Shown here piece after piece: positions 56,037 through 64,000 of a DNA stretch of 64,000 nt (position 1 is its first letter; the number at the start of each line of letters is the position of its first letter). The notes beneath the pieces are model-generated. The model had not been told where the DNA came from. It saw nothing but the letters and a program-made list of their open reading frames with translations, and did not search any database. Source of the DNA: Phyllobacterium sp. T1293 (GTDB taxonomy: Bacteria > Pseudomonadota > Alphaproteobacteria > Rhizobiales > Rhizobiaceae). The stretch is taken from the NCBI RefSeq assembly GCF_020731415.2, contig NZ_CP088273.1, positions 873,001-937,000 of the forward strand, in the 5' to 3' direction. The position numbers and the translations under genes are program-made.

Positions 56037-57277
56037 AGCGTTATGACCTTGTTTTTGCCCGTGCGCTTGGCGCGGTAGAGCCGCTCATCAGCCTTGGCAA
56101 AGAGCTGATCGAAATTCTCGCCATCTCCCGGAAAATTGGCCACACCAATGCTGATCGTCACGTTTTTCACATTCTGATAAGGTGACGCCTCGACTGCCGT
56201 GCGTAACCGCTCGGCGAGGGCGGATGATCCCTGACTTGACAGTCCCTGACATATTCCGATGAACTCCTCACCGCCATAGCGATAGAAGTGATCGGTCTTG
56301 CGGGTATTGGCCAGCATTTTGCGCGCCGTTTGCTGCAGCACCATATCGCCGGTCTGGTGGCCATAGGTATCATTGATGCTTTTGAAATCGTCGAGATCGA
56401 TGGCGATCAGGCTGAATGTTGATCCTTCCCTGCGCGCTTCGGCAAAAAGGCGTGGACCTTCACTCGTCAGGCTGCGCCGGTCGCGCGCACCGGTCAGGCT
56501 GTCACGTCCGGTTTCTTCCAGAAGCCGTTCATATTTTTCCCGGTAAGTCAGTGTTTCGAACACACCGCGCAGGCTCGCCCGCCGTTCATTTTGCGGCTCA
56601 TCCTTGAACCAGCGCAGATAGGCCGTCACCATCAGGCTATAGACCAGCGCCGCACCAAGCTTTGCCACCCAGCCGCCCCATAGTGCGGACGCTGGCGTAC
56701 CGGCGACATAGTGCAGTGCCACGAAGAAGCCGATCTGGTCGAAGCTCAGGATGACAGCCGAAACGATGAAAATACGGAATGCCTGATGTCGCGCAAAGAA
56801 GCGGCCAAGCTTTTCGTAAAGCAGGATAATGGCGATGGAGTCGATAAAGAGGAGAGCAGTACCCAGAACCATCAGCATGCCCATTTCATCGACAAAATCG
56901 AGATCAGGCTGACGGCTTGTCACCAACTGAACCGTTTCGTGATTGCGTGCGATGAAAAGGAGCCCGATCAGCAGGAAATTGCCGATAAGAAGGCCATAGA
57001 TGGGCTGGCGGACCGTGAGCGCATCCTCCTTGATGTAAAGAAGAAGGATCATCATCAGCTTGCCACTGAACAGGACAGTAGAGCCGGGGGAGATGATGCC
57101 AAACGGCAGCTGAATGTAGAAAAAGGCGGCCAGATAGGTTTCAAGGAAGTGCATCACACCGAGGGCGCACAGGAAAACCCCGAGGCCGTAGCGCTTTCGC
57201 CAATGCAGCAAAGCTGTCATCACGGCGAAATAGACAAGCGCCTCGATCATAAGCAACAGGATATTGAGTGCAATCAT
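56033..57277 (-). CDS. Membrane-bound diguanylate cyclase
   Basis: 414 residues. About seven membrane helices (residues 1-235) form the sensor; a coiled-coil-like linker precedes the GGDEF domain (about 255-412). The catalytic motif is RYGGEEF, and an inhibitory site R-K-T-D lies exactly five residues before it, so the enzyme should be product-inhibited. IAIDLDDFKSINDTYGH is the metal/substrate segment. It makes cyclic di-GMP. It is convergent with the pilus operon, sharing four bases with the tip gene. Confidence 0.92.
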   Translation of the reverse strand: MIALNILLLMIEALVYFAVMTALLHWRKRYGLGVFLCALGVMHFLETYLAAFFYIQLPFGIISPGSTVLFSGKLMMILLLYIKEDALTVRQPIYGLLIGNFLLIGLLFIARNHETVQLVTSRQPDLDFVDEMGMLMVLGTALLFIDSIAIILLYEKLGRFFARHQAFRIFIVSAVILSFDQIGFFVALHYVAGTPASALWGGWVAKLGAALVYSLMVTAYLRWFKDEPQNERRASLRGVFETLTYREKYERLLEETGRDSLTGARDRRSLTSEGPRLFAEARREGSTFSLIAIDLDDFKSINDTYGHQTGDMVLQQTARKMLANTRKTDHFYRYGGEEFIGICQGLSSQGSSALAERLRTAVEASPYQNVKNVTISIGVANFPGDGENFDQLFAKADERLYRAKRTGKNKVITL

Positions 57278-57363
57278 CGCCGATCGTGCCCCTCAGCCAA
57301 GGCAATCAGTATCAGCAGGAATGCTAACATAAAGTATTGATCTTGGTAGCGAAAAGGAGATGG

Positions 57364-57478
57364 GCTAAAAAAGCAAAAGGCCGGGAGCTACCCGACCTTC
57401 CTAAACTTGCCTCAACACCAGTGCCAGTACATCCGTGGTCAAAAATGGAAACAAGCTGTTCGCTACGTGAGAATAAAT
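57364..57478 (-). ncRNA. Candidate small RNA with own promoter and terminator
   Basis: On the minus strand TTGTGA (57513-57508), a 17-base spacer and TAATAT (57490-57485) form a promoter. About 115 bases on, the stem AAGGTCGGG/CCCGGCCTT (57399-57377, one G-T pair) is followed by TTTTGCTTTTTT: a good Rho-independent terminator. No ORF of useful length lies between. The terminator is over 250 bases beyond the stop of nnr, too far to be simply its own. Confidence 0.4.
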
Positions 57479-57660
57479 ACCCTGATATTACGACAGAATA
57501 ATGACGCTCACAAAATTAAGGAAGCGCGTACGCAGTACAAATCGCGCTTGAATTGAAAGTGCCCGATCAAGGTAAAGACAGAGTTAATTCAAACGGGTAA
57601 TTTTAAAAAGTTGGGAGTGGGATTTTGCGCTGAGTGTTTTAACGACGCTTTGCGCTGGTT

Positions 57661-59145
57661 TTATCTGCACTGTAACTGTGCGATCACCTTTGCGACGGCG
57701 GCGGGCAAATCTTCGGCTATCAGGCCAAAACCAAGATCAAGCGCCGCCTGCGCATGGATGTGCGCGGCTGCGCAGGCTGCCTCAAACGGTGCCATTCCCT
57801 GTGCCATCAGACCAGCGGTGATGCCCGACAGAACGTCGCCGGAGCCCGCAGTGGCTAAAAGCGGGGTGCCATTGCTGTTGATCGCAGCGCGGCCATCGGG
57901 CGAAGCAATGACCGTGTCGGGCCCTTTGTAGATGATAATCGCATTGGCTTGCCGGGCCGCGGCGCGGGCGCGCTCTACCTTTGAAGGCGTGTTGTCTTCG
58001 TCAATATCGGGGAACAGCCGCTTGAACTCGCCCTCATGCGGCGTCAGCACCAAGTGGACCTCGGATGCACGTCGTGTGGCATTGAACAGCTCGTCGCGGT
58101 GGTCCTGAAATGAGGTGATCGTGTCGGCATCGAAAACCAGATGCAGTTGTTCCTTGAGCAAGGCGAGCGCAATCGAGCGGGTACGCGCGCCTATGCCGAA
58201 ACCGGGACCCAGCACCAGTGCGGAAGGTTTGCGCCTGTCCAGAAATGCCCGAAGTTCATGGTCGGTTTCACAGCGGTTGAGCATGATTGAAGTCAGATGT
58301 GCGGCGTTGACAGCCAGAGATTCCGCCGGGGAAAGCAGCGTGACCGCACCTGCGCCGCTACGCGCGGCCGCCAATGCTGAAAGTCGCGCCGCTCCTGTTG
58401 ATGTCGGCCCGCCTGAAAACACGGCGACATGGCCGCGTTTGTACTTATGCGTGTCCACGCCGGGAGAGGGCAGTTGCCAATGATGTGGTAGGTTCTCAAA
58501 ACACAGCGGATGGATTGTGGAAAGCACGTCCTCATAGATGCCTATATCGGCAACCACGACCTCGCCGCATAAACCTCGTCCGGGATAGAGCAGATGTGCG
58601 GGTTTCTTGCGAAAGAAGGTAATGGTGCAATCGGCCTTCAGCACCGGGCCAAGCGCCATGCCCGTTGCGCCATCAAGGCCGGATGGCACGTCGATGGCAA
58701 TGCGGGTGATGTTGGCTTCATTGCTGCGCTCGATTACAGCAGCTGCTTTTCCTGTAAGAGGCTTGTTCAAACCGGCACCGAACAAGGCATCGATTACTAT
58801 GCTGCCGGGTTCGGGCTTGAAACCGGAAAGAGGCGCGGCTTTGACGCTGCAATCGCGGCGGGCAAAGGCCGCATCGGAACCGGCTTTCGGCTTGTCATCA
58901 CTCCATAGATGCACCTTCACGCCGCTTTCGGTAAGAAGGCTGGCGACGACATAGCCATCACCGCCATTATTGCCGGGGCCGCAAAGAATATGAAAGGCGG
59001 TCGCGCTGCCATAATTGTTGAGGATGTGGCGGGCAACCGCATAGCCCGCACGCAACATCAATCCGTATCCGTCAATCGGTCCGGCAGCGATGGTTAGCCG
59101 GTCGGCTTCGCCCATCTGTGCTGGTGTGAGAATCTCGTCAGCCAT
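57661..59145 (-). CDS. nnr: Bifunctional NAD(P)H-hydrate epimerase/dehydratase
   Basis: 494 residues joining two repair enzymes that restore damaged NAD(P)H hydrates. The N-terminal epimerase domain (about 1-215) has A-G-Y-A-V-A-R, CGPGNNGGDGYVVA, D-A-L-F-G-A-G-L and A-I-D-V-P-S-G-L-D-G. The C-terminal ADP-dependent dehydratase (about 225-494) has KRGHVAVFSGGPTSTGAARL, L-V-L-G-P-G-F-G, L-T-P-H-E-G-E-F and A-T-A-G-S-G-D-V-L-S-G-I. Complete in both halves. Confidence 0.94.
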   Translation of the reverse strand: MADEILTPAQMGEADRLTIAAGPIDGYGLMLRAGYAVARHILNNYGSATAFHILCGPGNNGGDGYVVASLLTESGVKVHLWSDDKPKAGSDAAFARRDCSVKAAPLSGFKPEPGSIVIDALFGAGLNKPLTGKAAAVIERSNEANITRIAIDVPSGLDGATGMALGPVLKADCTITFFRKKPAHLLYPGRGLCGEVVVADIGIYEDVLSTIHPLCFENLPHHWQLPSPGVDTHKYKRGHVAVFSGGPTSTGAARLSALAAARSGAGAVTLLSPAESLAVNAAHLTSIMLNRCETDHELRAFLDRRKPSALVLGPGFGIGARTRSIALALLKEQLHLVFDADTITSFQDHRDELFNATRRASEVHLVLTPHEGEFKRLFPDIDEDNTPSKVERARAAARQANAIIIYKGPDTVIASPDGRAAINSNGTPLLATAGSGDVLSGITAGLMAQGMAPFEAACAAAHIHAQAALDLGFGLIAEDLPAAVAKVIAQLQCR

Positions 59146-59332
59146 TTTTGAATCAATGTTTTCCCGACACTATGCCTGTTGTCAGGAATGGTAGGAGGCG
59201 ATCAAGCGGGATACAAGCATCTATTGCCGTCCATTCGAATAAGCCATATGGCGCTGCAAACAATTTCACCGAGGCAATGCATCCAAAGCGCGTCTTGTGC
59301 GTTCTGCTCCGTAACCTTTTTGGAGAAAAATC

Positions 59333-59581
59333 ATGCCTGCAACACGCATCAAAGAACATATGGAAGTCATCGGCGCTGATGGCGTCCATGTTGGTACGGT
59401 CGATCACGTGGAAGGCGCCCGCATCAAGCTGACGAAGAAAGACAGCGGTGAGGGTTCGCATAAAGGCCATCATCACTATATTTCAACATCGCTTGTCGCA
59501 GAGGTCGAGGGCAACAAGGTCCGGCTGTCTGCCAATGCCGATGTAGCCGTGATGTTCGAGGAAGAAGCATCAGACAAATAG
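59333..59581 (+). CDS. DUF2171 protein
   Basis: 82 residues: M-P-A-T-R-I-K-E-H-M-E-V-I-G-A-D-G, then V-G-T-V-D-H-V-E-G-A-R-I-K-L-T and HHHYISTSLVAEVEGNKVRL. This is the PRC-barrel-like DUF2171 family; function unknown, probably stress-related. GGAG precedes the ATG. Confidence 0.88.
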   Translation: MPATRIKEHMEVIGADGVHVGTVDHVEGARIKLTKKDSGEGSHKGHHHYISTSLVAEVEGNKVRLSANADVAVMFEEEASDK

Positions 59582-59604
59582 CGTGCTGGTTACGGCTTCG
59601 TGAC

Positions 59605-59937
59605 CTAATCAACGATGAAGAGTTTCACACCCGTTTTCGTTGAAGACCGGTGTGCTTCATCACCGAAATCTGAAACCTGATAGCTCATTCCGGCTGTCAG
59701 TTTGAACGTGCGGCCATCGCGCAGTTCCGTATCAAGCTCGCCTTCAAGAACATAGAGAACATGTCCCCGGTCACACCAGTGATCGGCCAGATATCCCGGC
59801 GTATATTCGACAATTCGTACACGCAAATCATCAGTTGTGAAGCTGCGCCAGAGCGCTTTTCCGTGTTCGCCCGAATGTTCGGTGATCGGCACTTTGTTCC
59901 AGTCCGTCACGGTGAATGGCAGCTTTGGGAGTTTCAT
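59605..59937 (-). CDS. DHCW-motif cupin protein
   Basis: 110 residues from ATG 59937. Single cupin barrel with A-D-H-W-C-D-R-G-H-V-L-Y-V-L-E-G-E-L (about 59-76), the DHCW-type motif, and D-G-R-T-F-K-L-T-A-G-M-S-Y-Q-V. Metal-binding His residues are present; function unknown. AAGG lies upstream. Confidence 0.85.
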   Translation of the reverse strand: MKLPKLPFTVTDWNKVPITEHSGEHGKALWRSFTTDDLRVRIVEYTPGYLADHWCDRGHVLYVLEGELDTELRDGRTFKLTAGMSYQVSDFGDEAHRSSTKTGVKLFIVD

Positions 59938-60001
59938 TGATGACCTTAGGGGATAACCGTTCTGACACAGCGTGACAGAATGCCATGGCGGCATCAAGAG
60001 A

Positions 60002-60187
60002 TTATCGCGACCAGACCATCATGGTAATGACCATCACCAGAGCGAATGCAAACACAATCACTGCAATGTCGGCGTCGTTGTAGCGGGTGCCGGTAGTATG
60101 TGTTGAACTGGGCTCGCGGCGCGGCTTTGCCTGAAAGGCGAGCAGGATAACGGCTATGGCCGCCAGTAGAAGCGTAAGATCATGCAT
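60002..60187 (-). CDS. 61-residue two-helix membrane protein
   Basis: ATG 60187 to TAA 60002: MHDLTLLLAAIAVILLAFQA, a basic/hydrophilic loop (KPRREPSSTHTTGTRYND) and a second helix A-D-I-A-V-I-V-F-A-F-A-L-V-M-V-I-T-M-M. Unknown family. Ribosome-binding site weak. Confidence 0.6.
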   Translation of the reverse strand: MHDLTLLLAAIAVILLAFQAKPRREPSSTHTTGTRYNDADIAVIVFAFALVMVITMMVWSR

Positions 60188-60287
60188 GGTCAGAACCGTT
60201 GTTTTTCTTCGGCTAAGAATATTCCTCGCGATGTAAGGATTCGATTCCGGGTATCTTTGCTGAATCTCAAGAAAATATAAGGATCGG

Positions 60288-60578
60288 CTATGGCTGTTCG
60301 GGACCGGTCTCGCCGATTGCCGGTTTTGTCGGGCGAAGCAGGTATTTTCCTTGACTGTATGCGGCAATTCCAAGTGAAGCGGTTACGCCGACGAGCACGT
60401 CATAGAATGTCTGGGGGATGCTTGCCGGCTTGAAAAACGTGAAGATGGCCCAACTGATCCAGAATGGATCGATCAACAGATAGTCGTGGCCCACCCATAT
60501 CCACATGGCTGCGGCGACGAGACAAGCGCCTAAAATCACCAATATGTACCCGAGCGTTGCCCGCATGCTTTTCCCCAT
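60288..60578 (-). CDS. Small membrane protein with about three helices
   Basis: 96 residues from ATG 60578 (or 92 from ATG 60566, which has GGGGAA just upstream). Helices: Y-I-L-V-I-L-G-A-C-L-V-A-A-A-M-W-I-W, I-S-W-A-I-F-T-F-F and Y-D-V-L-V-G-V-T-A-S-L-G-I-A-A-Y; the tail LLRPTKPAIGETGPEQP is soluble. No family recognised. It precedes the 61-residue membrane protein in the same direction. Confidence 0.6.
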   Translation of the reverse strand: MGKSMRATLGYILVILGACLVAAAMWIWVGHDYLLIDPFWISWAIFTFFKPASIPQTFYDVLVGVTASLGIAAYSQGKYLLRPTKPAIGETGPEQP

Positions 60579-60729
60579 GCCATCCGGTTAAAGATTACGC
60601 GCTGTACCGGGTCTGGAGCAAGCGCGATCCTCGCAACCGTCCTGCGAAGATCAGATGTCAGTAAGGCTGCCGTAATCTTGGTTTTATAAAAGATCGGGAA
60701 TTGAACCGACCGGAAAGGCATGCCAAGCC

Positions 60730-61728
60730 ATGAAGCCATTTGCACTTGCGATTGCCGCTGTGTCTGCTTTGGGTATATCCCATGTGAGCTATGCGGGAGG
60801 AATTGCAGACCCCGCGGCGCTTCAACAACGCCTCGAAAAATTGGCTACAGGCAAGGATGCGCGCATTGGTATCTGTGCTCTGGACCAAGCAGGAACGTCC
60901 GTCTGCGTGCGGGGGGACGAGCGGTTTTCGTTGCAGAGTGTTGTGAAGCTGATCGCTGGTGCCGCAACGCTTGATGCTGCCGATCATGGCGCTGTGAATA
61001 TTGAAGACCCGATTATCATCAGATCTGAAAATCTCAGCCTTATGAAGCAGCCTCTGGCCAAGATTGTCGAACGGAACGGTTTCTTTCGGACAAATGCCGG
61101 TGATCTTGTGCGCCGCGCCATTGTTGAGAGCGATTCTGCGGCCGTGGATATACTGATTAACCGGTTGGGCGGAACCGGGAAGATCAATTCATTTCTCGCA
61201 GGCAAAGCGATCAGCGGTATTCGGATTGATCGTGATGAAAGGCATCTGCAAACGGATATTGTCGGGTTGCAATGGAAGCAGGAATATGTGGATGCGAAGG
61301 TGCTGCAGCGGGCAATCAAGGCTGTACCGGAGGTAGAGCGCGATACTGCCTTTGACGCTTATCAGAAAGATCCGCGCGATACGGCTACGCCGCGCGCGAT
61401 GACAGAATTTCTCGCCGCGCTCATGAATGGCAAGCTCATCTCCACAAGTTCAACCGATCGCCTGCTTGCCATCATGAACGAGACGTCGACATTTCCCGAC
61501 AGGCTGCGTGCTGGCGTCGGCAACGACTGGAGCGTTGCGCACAAGACAGGAACCAGCCCCACCTGGAAGGGTGTCAATGTGGCGACAAACGATGTGGGTA
61601 TCTTGACCGCACCCGATGGTGGCAAAGTTGCAATCAGCGTTTTTGTGGCCGATTCCCGCGAAACGCCGACCCGACGCGCAACGATCATTGCCAGTGCAGC
61701 GCAAGCCGTAACCGAAGCCTACCGCTGA
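60730..61728 (+). CDS. bla: Class A beta-lactamase with substituted SDN and ExxLN motifs
   Basis: 332 residues, signal MKPFALAIAAVSALGISHVS. The four class A motifs are placed correctly: S70-V-V-K73 (nucleophile and base), S134-D-S136 where SDN is usual, E170-R-H-L-Q174 where ExxLN is usual, and K272-T-G. Nucleophile, Lys, Ser, Glu and KTG are all retained, so it should hydrolyse beta-lactams; Asn to Ser and Asn to Gln at the two motif ends will affect the spectrum, as other natural enzymes vary at these points. It is not flanked by an AmpR-type regulator or a mobile element, so it looks chromosomal. Confidence 0.85.
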   Translation: MKPFALAIAAVSALGISHVSYAGGIADPAALQQRLEKLATGKDARIGICALDQAGTSVCVRGDERFSLQSVVKLIAGAATLDAADHGAVNIEDPIIIRSENLSLMKQPLAKIVERNGFFRTNAGDLVRRAIVESDSAAVDILINRLGGTGKINSFLAGKAISGIRIDRDERHLQTDIVGLQWKQEYVDAKVLQRAIKAVPEVERDTAFDAYQKDPRDTATPRAMTEFLAALMNGKLISTSSTDRLLAIMNETSTFPDRLRAGVGNDWSVAHKTGTSPTWKGVNVATNDVGILTAPDGGKVAISVFVADSRETPTRRATIIASAAQAVTEAYR

Positions 61729-61740
61729 CGGGAGTTGGCA

Positions 61741-62202
61741 GTGACTATCTGTATTCGCCCCTATGCTTCCCATGACTGGGATTTTCTGGCGCATATTCAT
61801 GATCGCGCCCGTCTGGATGAACTGCGATTGTCAGTCGGGTTAAATGCTTTCCGAACCCTTGCGCAGACGGCGCAAGGGGAAGGGCTGTTTGACGGTCAGC
61901 TTTATGTGGCCGAACAGGATGAGCGGATAGTCGGATTTATCGCTGCGGATGAAGGCGAGATCACATGGCTCTATGTCGATCCTGACCATTATCGGCAAGG
62001 CGTGGGCCGAGCATTGTTACGACATGTCCTGATCACGGCAAAAGGCAGGATGAGCACCTCGGTGCTGGATGGCAACGACCCCGCTTTGCAGCTTTATCTC
62101 TCCGAGGGTTTTGAGATTATCGAAACCCGCGAAGGAACGTTGCAGGGATTGGACGGGGTGAGGGCGCGTGGGCATATACTGGCGCGCCGGTTTCCGTTCT
62201 AA
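61741..62202 (+). CDS. GNAT-family N-acetyltransferase
   Basis: 153 residues from GTG 61741 (GGAG at 61731-61734, six bases upstream; TTG at 61735 would abut it). Acetyl-CoA loop Y-V-D-P-D-H-Y-R-Q-G-V-G-R-A-L-L, followed by L-Q-L-Y-L-S-E-G-F. Starts 12 bases after bla, so possibly co-transcribed. Substrate unknown. Confidence 0.88.
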   Translation: MTICIRPYASHDWDFLAHIHDRARLDELRLSVGLNAFRTLAQTAQGEGLFDGQLYVAEQDERIVGFIAADEGEITWLYVDPDHYRQGVGRALLRHVLITAKGRMSTSVLDGNDPALQLYLSEGFEIIETREGTLQGLDGVRARGHILARRFPF

Positions 62203-62568
62203 TCAGCTGCTGCTGATCACCAAGCGGTTGCCTTCGCTGTCCCTAAATTCGGCGACGGTGCGTCCCGGATCGTAGGGCGCAGCCTGCGGTTCGGTGATGA
62301 TCTCGACACCCTTTGACTTGAGGGTTCCAGCGGTGCCGGCAACGTTGTCGTCCACAAGAACCATCACAGGTTGGTCGGCCGGTTCATCGTCCGATCGTTT
62401 GACAAAATGCAGGTTTGTTTCCGAACCCGCAAATTTAAGCTCTATCCATCGCCATCCATCTGCCCCCATGGGAACATCAGCGACGATCGCGCAGCCGAAA
62501 TGATCAATGTAGAATTTCTTCGCACGGTCCTGATTGAACACGGGAAGCTCGGCAAACTGTATATGCAT
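62203..62568 (-). CDS. VOC (glyoxalase/bleomycin-resistance-like) protein
   Basis: 121 residues from ATG 62568 (GGAG upstream). One VOC domain: L-P-V-F-N-Q-D-R-A-K-K-F-Y, L-H-F-V-K-R, and D-P-G-R-T-V-A-E-F-R-D-S-E-G-N. A metal-binding or small-molecule-binding protein. The stop lies immediately after the convergent GNAT gene stop. Confidence 0.88.
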   Translation of the reverse strand: MHIQFAELPVFNQDRAKKFYIDHFGCAIVADVPMGADGWRWIELKFAGSETNLHFVKRSDDEPADQPVMVLVDDNVAGTAGTLKSKGVEIITEPQAAPYDPGRTVAEFRDSEGNRLVISSS

Positions 62569-62644
62569 CTGTTCGTTCTCCAGATTGTCTTTGACGGCTG
62601 TCAAGAGCGTCGTGCCACATATACGGCGCGACGCTCTGGGCTGC

Positions 62645-63484
62645 TCATGCTCGCGCGAATGCCGCGTGAAGTGTTTTTGCGAAAGCTTCAGCGTGAGGGC
62701 CGTAGCCGCCATGATCGCCGGGAAATTGCATGGGTTGCGTGCCAAGCTTTTCCGCCAGTGCTACGCCCGTACGATTGGCAATTTCTCCGACAGTTTGCTC
62801 GCCAACGCCGACGATTACATCGGGCTTGCCCGTGCGCAACGTCTCAATCTCCGGTTGGTACAGCGAAAGCGGCATCAGTCCATGGGCGAGAAAATAGTCC
62901 ATGTTTCCGTTGATCCGCTCGAATGTCTCCAGAGCTTCGGGCGGGGGAGGCGCCTGCTGTTCTTCGTCCTCACTGTGCTCGTCCAACCCAGCCATGGCCA
63001 TGAACTTTTGCATCGCCGCTTCCACACCCTCGCGCTGATAGGTGTCATGAATTTCCTTATTGCCAGCCAAAGCTTCGCTGGGATCAGGAAGTAGCATCAG
63101 GCATGGCGGTTCATGCGCTACCAGTGCGCGCACCTTTTCCGGATGCCGTGCTGCCAGATTAAGTCCGATTTGCGCGCCGCCGCTATTACCCATTACAAAG
63201 GCAGGCCCATCGCCCAATGCTTCAATCAACCGGGCGGCATCATCGCCGTGAACATCAAGCTGCAATGCTTCAGGCTTGCCATCAAAGGGACTGCGCGAAT
63301 TCCCGCGAGGATCGTAAGCCACCACCGTGTAGCGGTCCGCGAGAAAATGCGAAAGTTCGGCAAAAACTCCTGCATCCGTTGGCCCTCCGGCAATGAGCAG
63401 CAGGAGAGGCCCTGAGCCTTGGGCTTCATAGTAAATTTTCGCGCCCGGCACTTTCAATGTACCTGTCTTGGTAGGAAACGTCAT
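62645..63484 (-). CDS. Alpha/beta hydrolase
   Basis: 279 residues from ATG 63484 (AGGAG upstream). Nucleophile elbow is M-G-N-S-G-G (about 102-107); oxyanion block L-L-L-I-A-G-G-P-T-D-A-G; D-P-R-G-N-S-R-S; and the late His in F-P-G-D-H-G-G-Y. Substrate unknown. Divergent from the TetR gene, with a palindrome between them, so it is the likely target. Confidence 0.88.
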   Translation of the reverse strand: MTFPTKTGTLKVPGAKIYYEAQGSGPLLLLIAGGPTDAGVFAELSHFLADRYTVVAYDPRGNSRSPFDGKPEALQLDVHGDDAARLIEALGDGPAFVMGNSGGAQIGLNLAARHPEKVRALVAHEPPCLMLLPDPSEALAGNKEIHDTYQREGVEAAMQKFMAMAGLDEHSEDEEQQAPPPPEALETFERINGNMDYFLAHGLMPLSLYQPEIETLRTGKPDVIVGVGEQTVGEIANRTGVALAEKLGTQPMQFPGDHGGYGPHAEAFAKTLHAAFARA

Positions 63485-63580
63485 TGTGCAACTCCTGTTT
63501 GATAAGCCGTTAGCGCGGATCCGGCCAACAGTCTTCGAGAACTGAGCAAATCTGTATGTGTATTGATCGTCTTGAATCAA

Positions 63581-63595
63581 ACTAGACTGTCTAGT
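63581..63595. promoter_or_regulatory. Perfect palindrome between hydrolase and tetR genes
   Basis: ACTAGAC-T-GTCTAGT: perfect 7-bp arms around one base. It lies in the divergent region where a TetR repressor is expected to bind both promoters; on the minus strand a TTGATT -35 for the hydrolase begins two bases from it. Confidence 0.65.
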
Positions 63596-63669
63596 ACTGT
63601 GTGTCAACGGTACACACTCGATCCCATCGGGAATCATGCTAGGGTGCTGCAATTGCGGGTAGCGGTTTT

Positions 63670-64000
63670 ATGACGGAAGTGACTTCAATTCATCCATCGG
63701 GCACAGCGGAACCAAGCCGTTCCGAGCGCAAGCACAAGGCCATCCTTAATGCGGCGACGGAGGTGTTTCTGCAGAACGGCTATCTCGGCACCAATATGGA
63801 CGATATCGCTGCGCGGTCGGCTGTTTCAAAGCAAACGGTCTATAAGCATTTCGAGAGCAAGGAAGCGCTGTTTGTTGAGATCGTGACCAGTATGGTCAGC
63901 GTTGCCGGCGACAGGGTCCACAGTCAAATTCCGGAGTTTCAAGACAGCGAAGATCTTGCGGAGTATCTTTCAAACTATGCATATCAACAACTGACGGTTG
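63670..64000 (+). CDS. TetR-family regulator, 5' part only
   Basis: The first 110 codons; the gene runs off the right edge. The N-terminal TetR DNA-binding domain is complete: S-E-R-K-H-K-A-I-L-N-A-A-T-E-V-F, M-D-D-I-A-A-R-S-A-V-S-K-Q-T-V-Y-K-H-F (helix-turn-helix) and K-E-A-L-F. The ligand domain is cut. Divergent from the hydrolase gene; the palindrome at 63581-63595 is its likely operator. Confidence 0.9.
   Translation, partial: MTEVTSIHPSGTAEPSRSERKHKAILNAATEVFLQNGYLGTNMDDIAARSAVSKQTVYKHFESKEALFVEIVTSMVSVAGDRVHSQIPEFQDSEDLAEYLSNYAYQQLTV

Noticed and set aside
1..64000. CRISPR arrays, insertion sequences, prophage or plasmid replication genes
   Set aside because: No regularly spaced repeats, transposases, integrases or replication genes were recognised anywhere in the window.

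Overview
This 64 kb window is a chromosomal stretch of an alphaproteobacterium, most likely a Hyphomicrobiales (Rhizobiales) species near Brucella/Ochrobactrum or Phyllobacterium. That assignment rests on family content and style, not a database match: a Usg-family protein, a large B12-dependent NrdJ, a BON/OmpA exported protein, TctABC with Bug-type binding proteins, a MocR regulator beside a DMT exporter, alanine dehydrogenase divergent from an Lrp regulator, and moderately GC-rich coding with several ATGA-overlapping gene pairs. There is no insertion sequence, CRISPR array or rRNA. One tRNA (Leu-UAA) is present.

Layout. 1-4.9 kb: 5' part of an exported BON/OmpA-type gene on the minus strand, a Tet(M)-type ribosomal protection protein with a possible leader ORF and stem-loop, a hotdog thioesterase and a DUF4166 protein. 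4.9-8.2 kb: a DUF1963 exported protein, Usg, a 54-residue membrane protein and a nitrilase-superfamily amidohydrolase. 8.5-14.6 kb: a lower-GC orphan type VI secretion cargo module: VgrG, a DUF2169 chaperone/adaptor, a PAAR-like (DUF4150) protein with a C-terminal HNH/EndoVII-type nuclease domain, and a beta-propeller-like putative immunity protein, followed by gene debris. No T6SS structural genes lie in the window. 14.6-24.7 kb: nrdJ with NrdR-box-like operators, a TPR protein, Nudix, CorA, xanthine phosphoribosyltransferase, UspA, a CinA-like protein, WrbA and tRNA-Leu. 25.4-33.4 kb: a GT39-like glycosyltransferase, tctCBA, adenine deaminase coupled to threonine ammonia-lyase. 33.4-38.3 kb: tandem DUF1697 paralogues, a MocR regulator divergent from an EamA exporter, and an HPP-CBS membrane protein. 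38.5-45.3 kb: a DEAD-box helicase, a tight operon cysteine synthase - AlaX - mercaptopyruvate sulfurtransferase - GNAT, an OmpA-like protein, an Ig/cadherin-like lipoprotein and DUF1203. 45.3-50.8 kb: ald/lrp, a Tat-exported cyclic-nucleotide phosphodiesterase, YjbR and a cyclopropane fatty acid synthase. 50.8-57.3 kb: a very AT-rich regulatory region, a compact Csu-type chaperone-usher pilus operon (pilin, chaperone, usher, two-domain tip protein) and a convergent membrane diguanylate cyclase with an intact GGEEF and inhibitory site. 57.3-64 kb: a candidate small RNA, bifunctional NAD(P)HX repair enzyme, DUF2171, DHCW cupin, two small membrane proteins, a class A beta-lactamase with substituted motifs, GNAT, VOC, and an alpha/beta hydrolase divergent from a TetR regulator around a perfect palindrome.

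The most interesting parts are the T6SS effector/putative immunity pair, the regulatory architecture before nrdJ and the tet-type gene, the candidate sRNA at 57.4 kb, and the dyad in the AT-rich region before the pilus operon. All functional calls are by family recognition from sequence; no searches were run.
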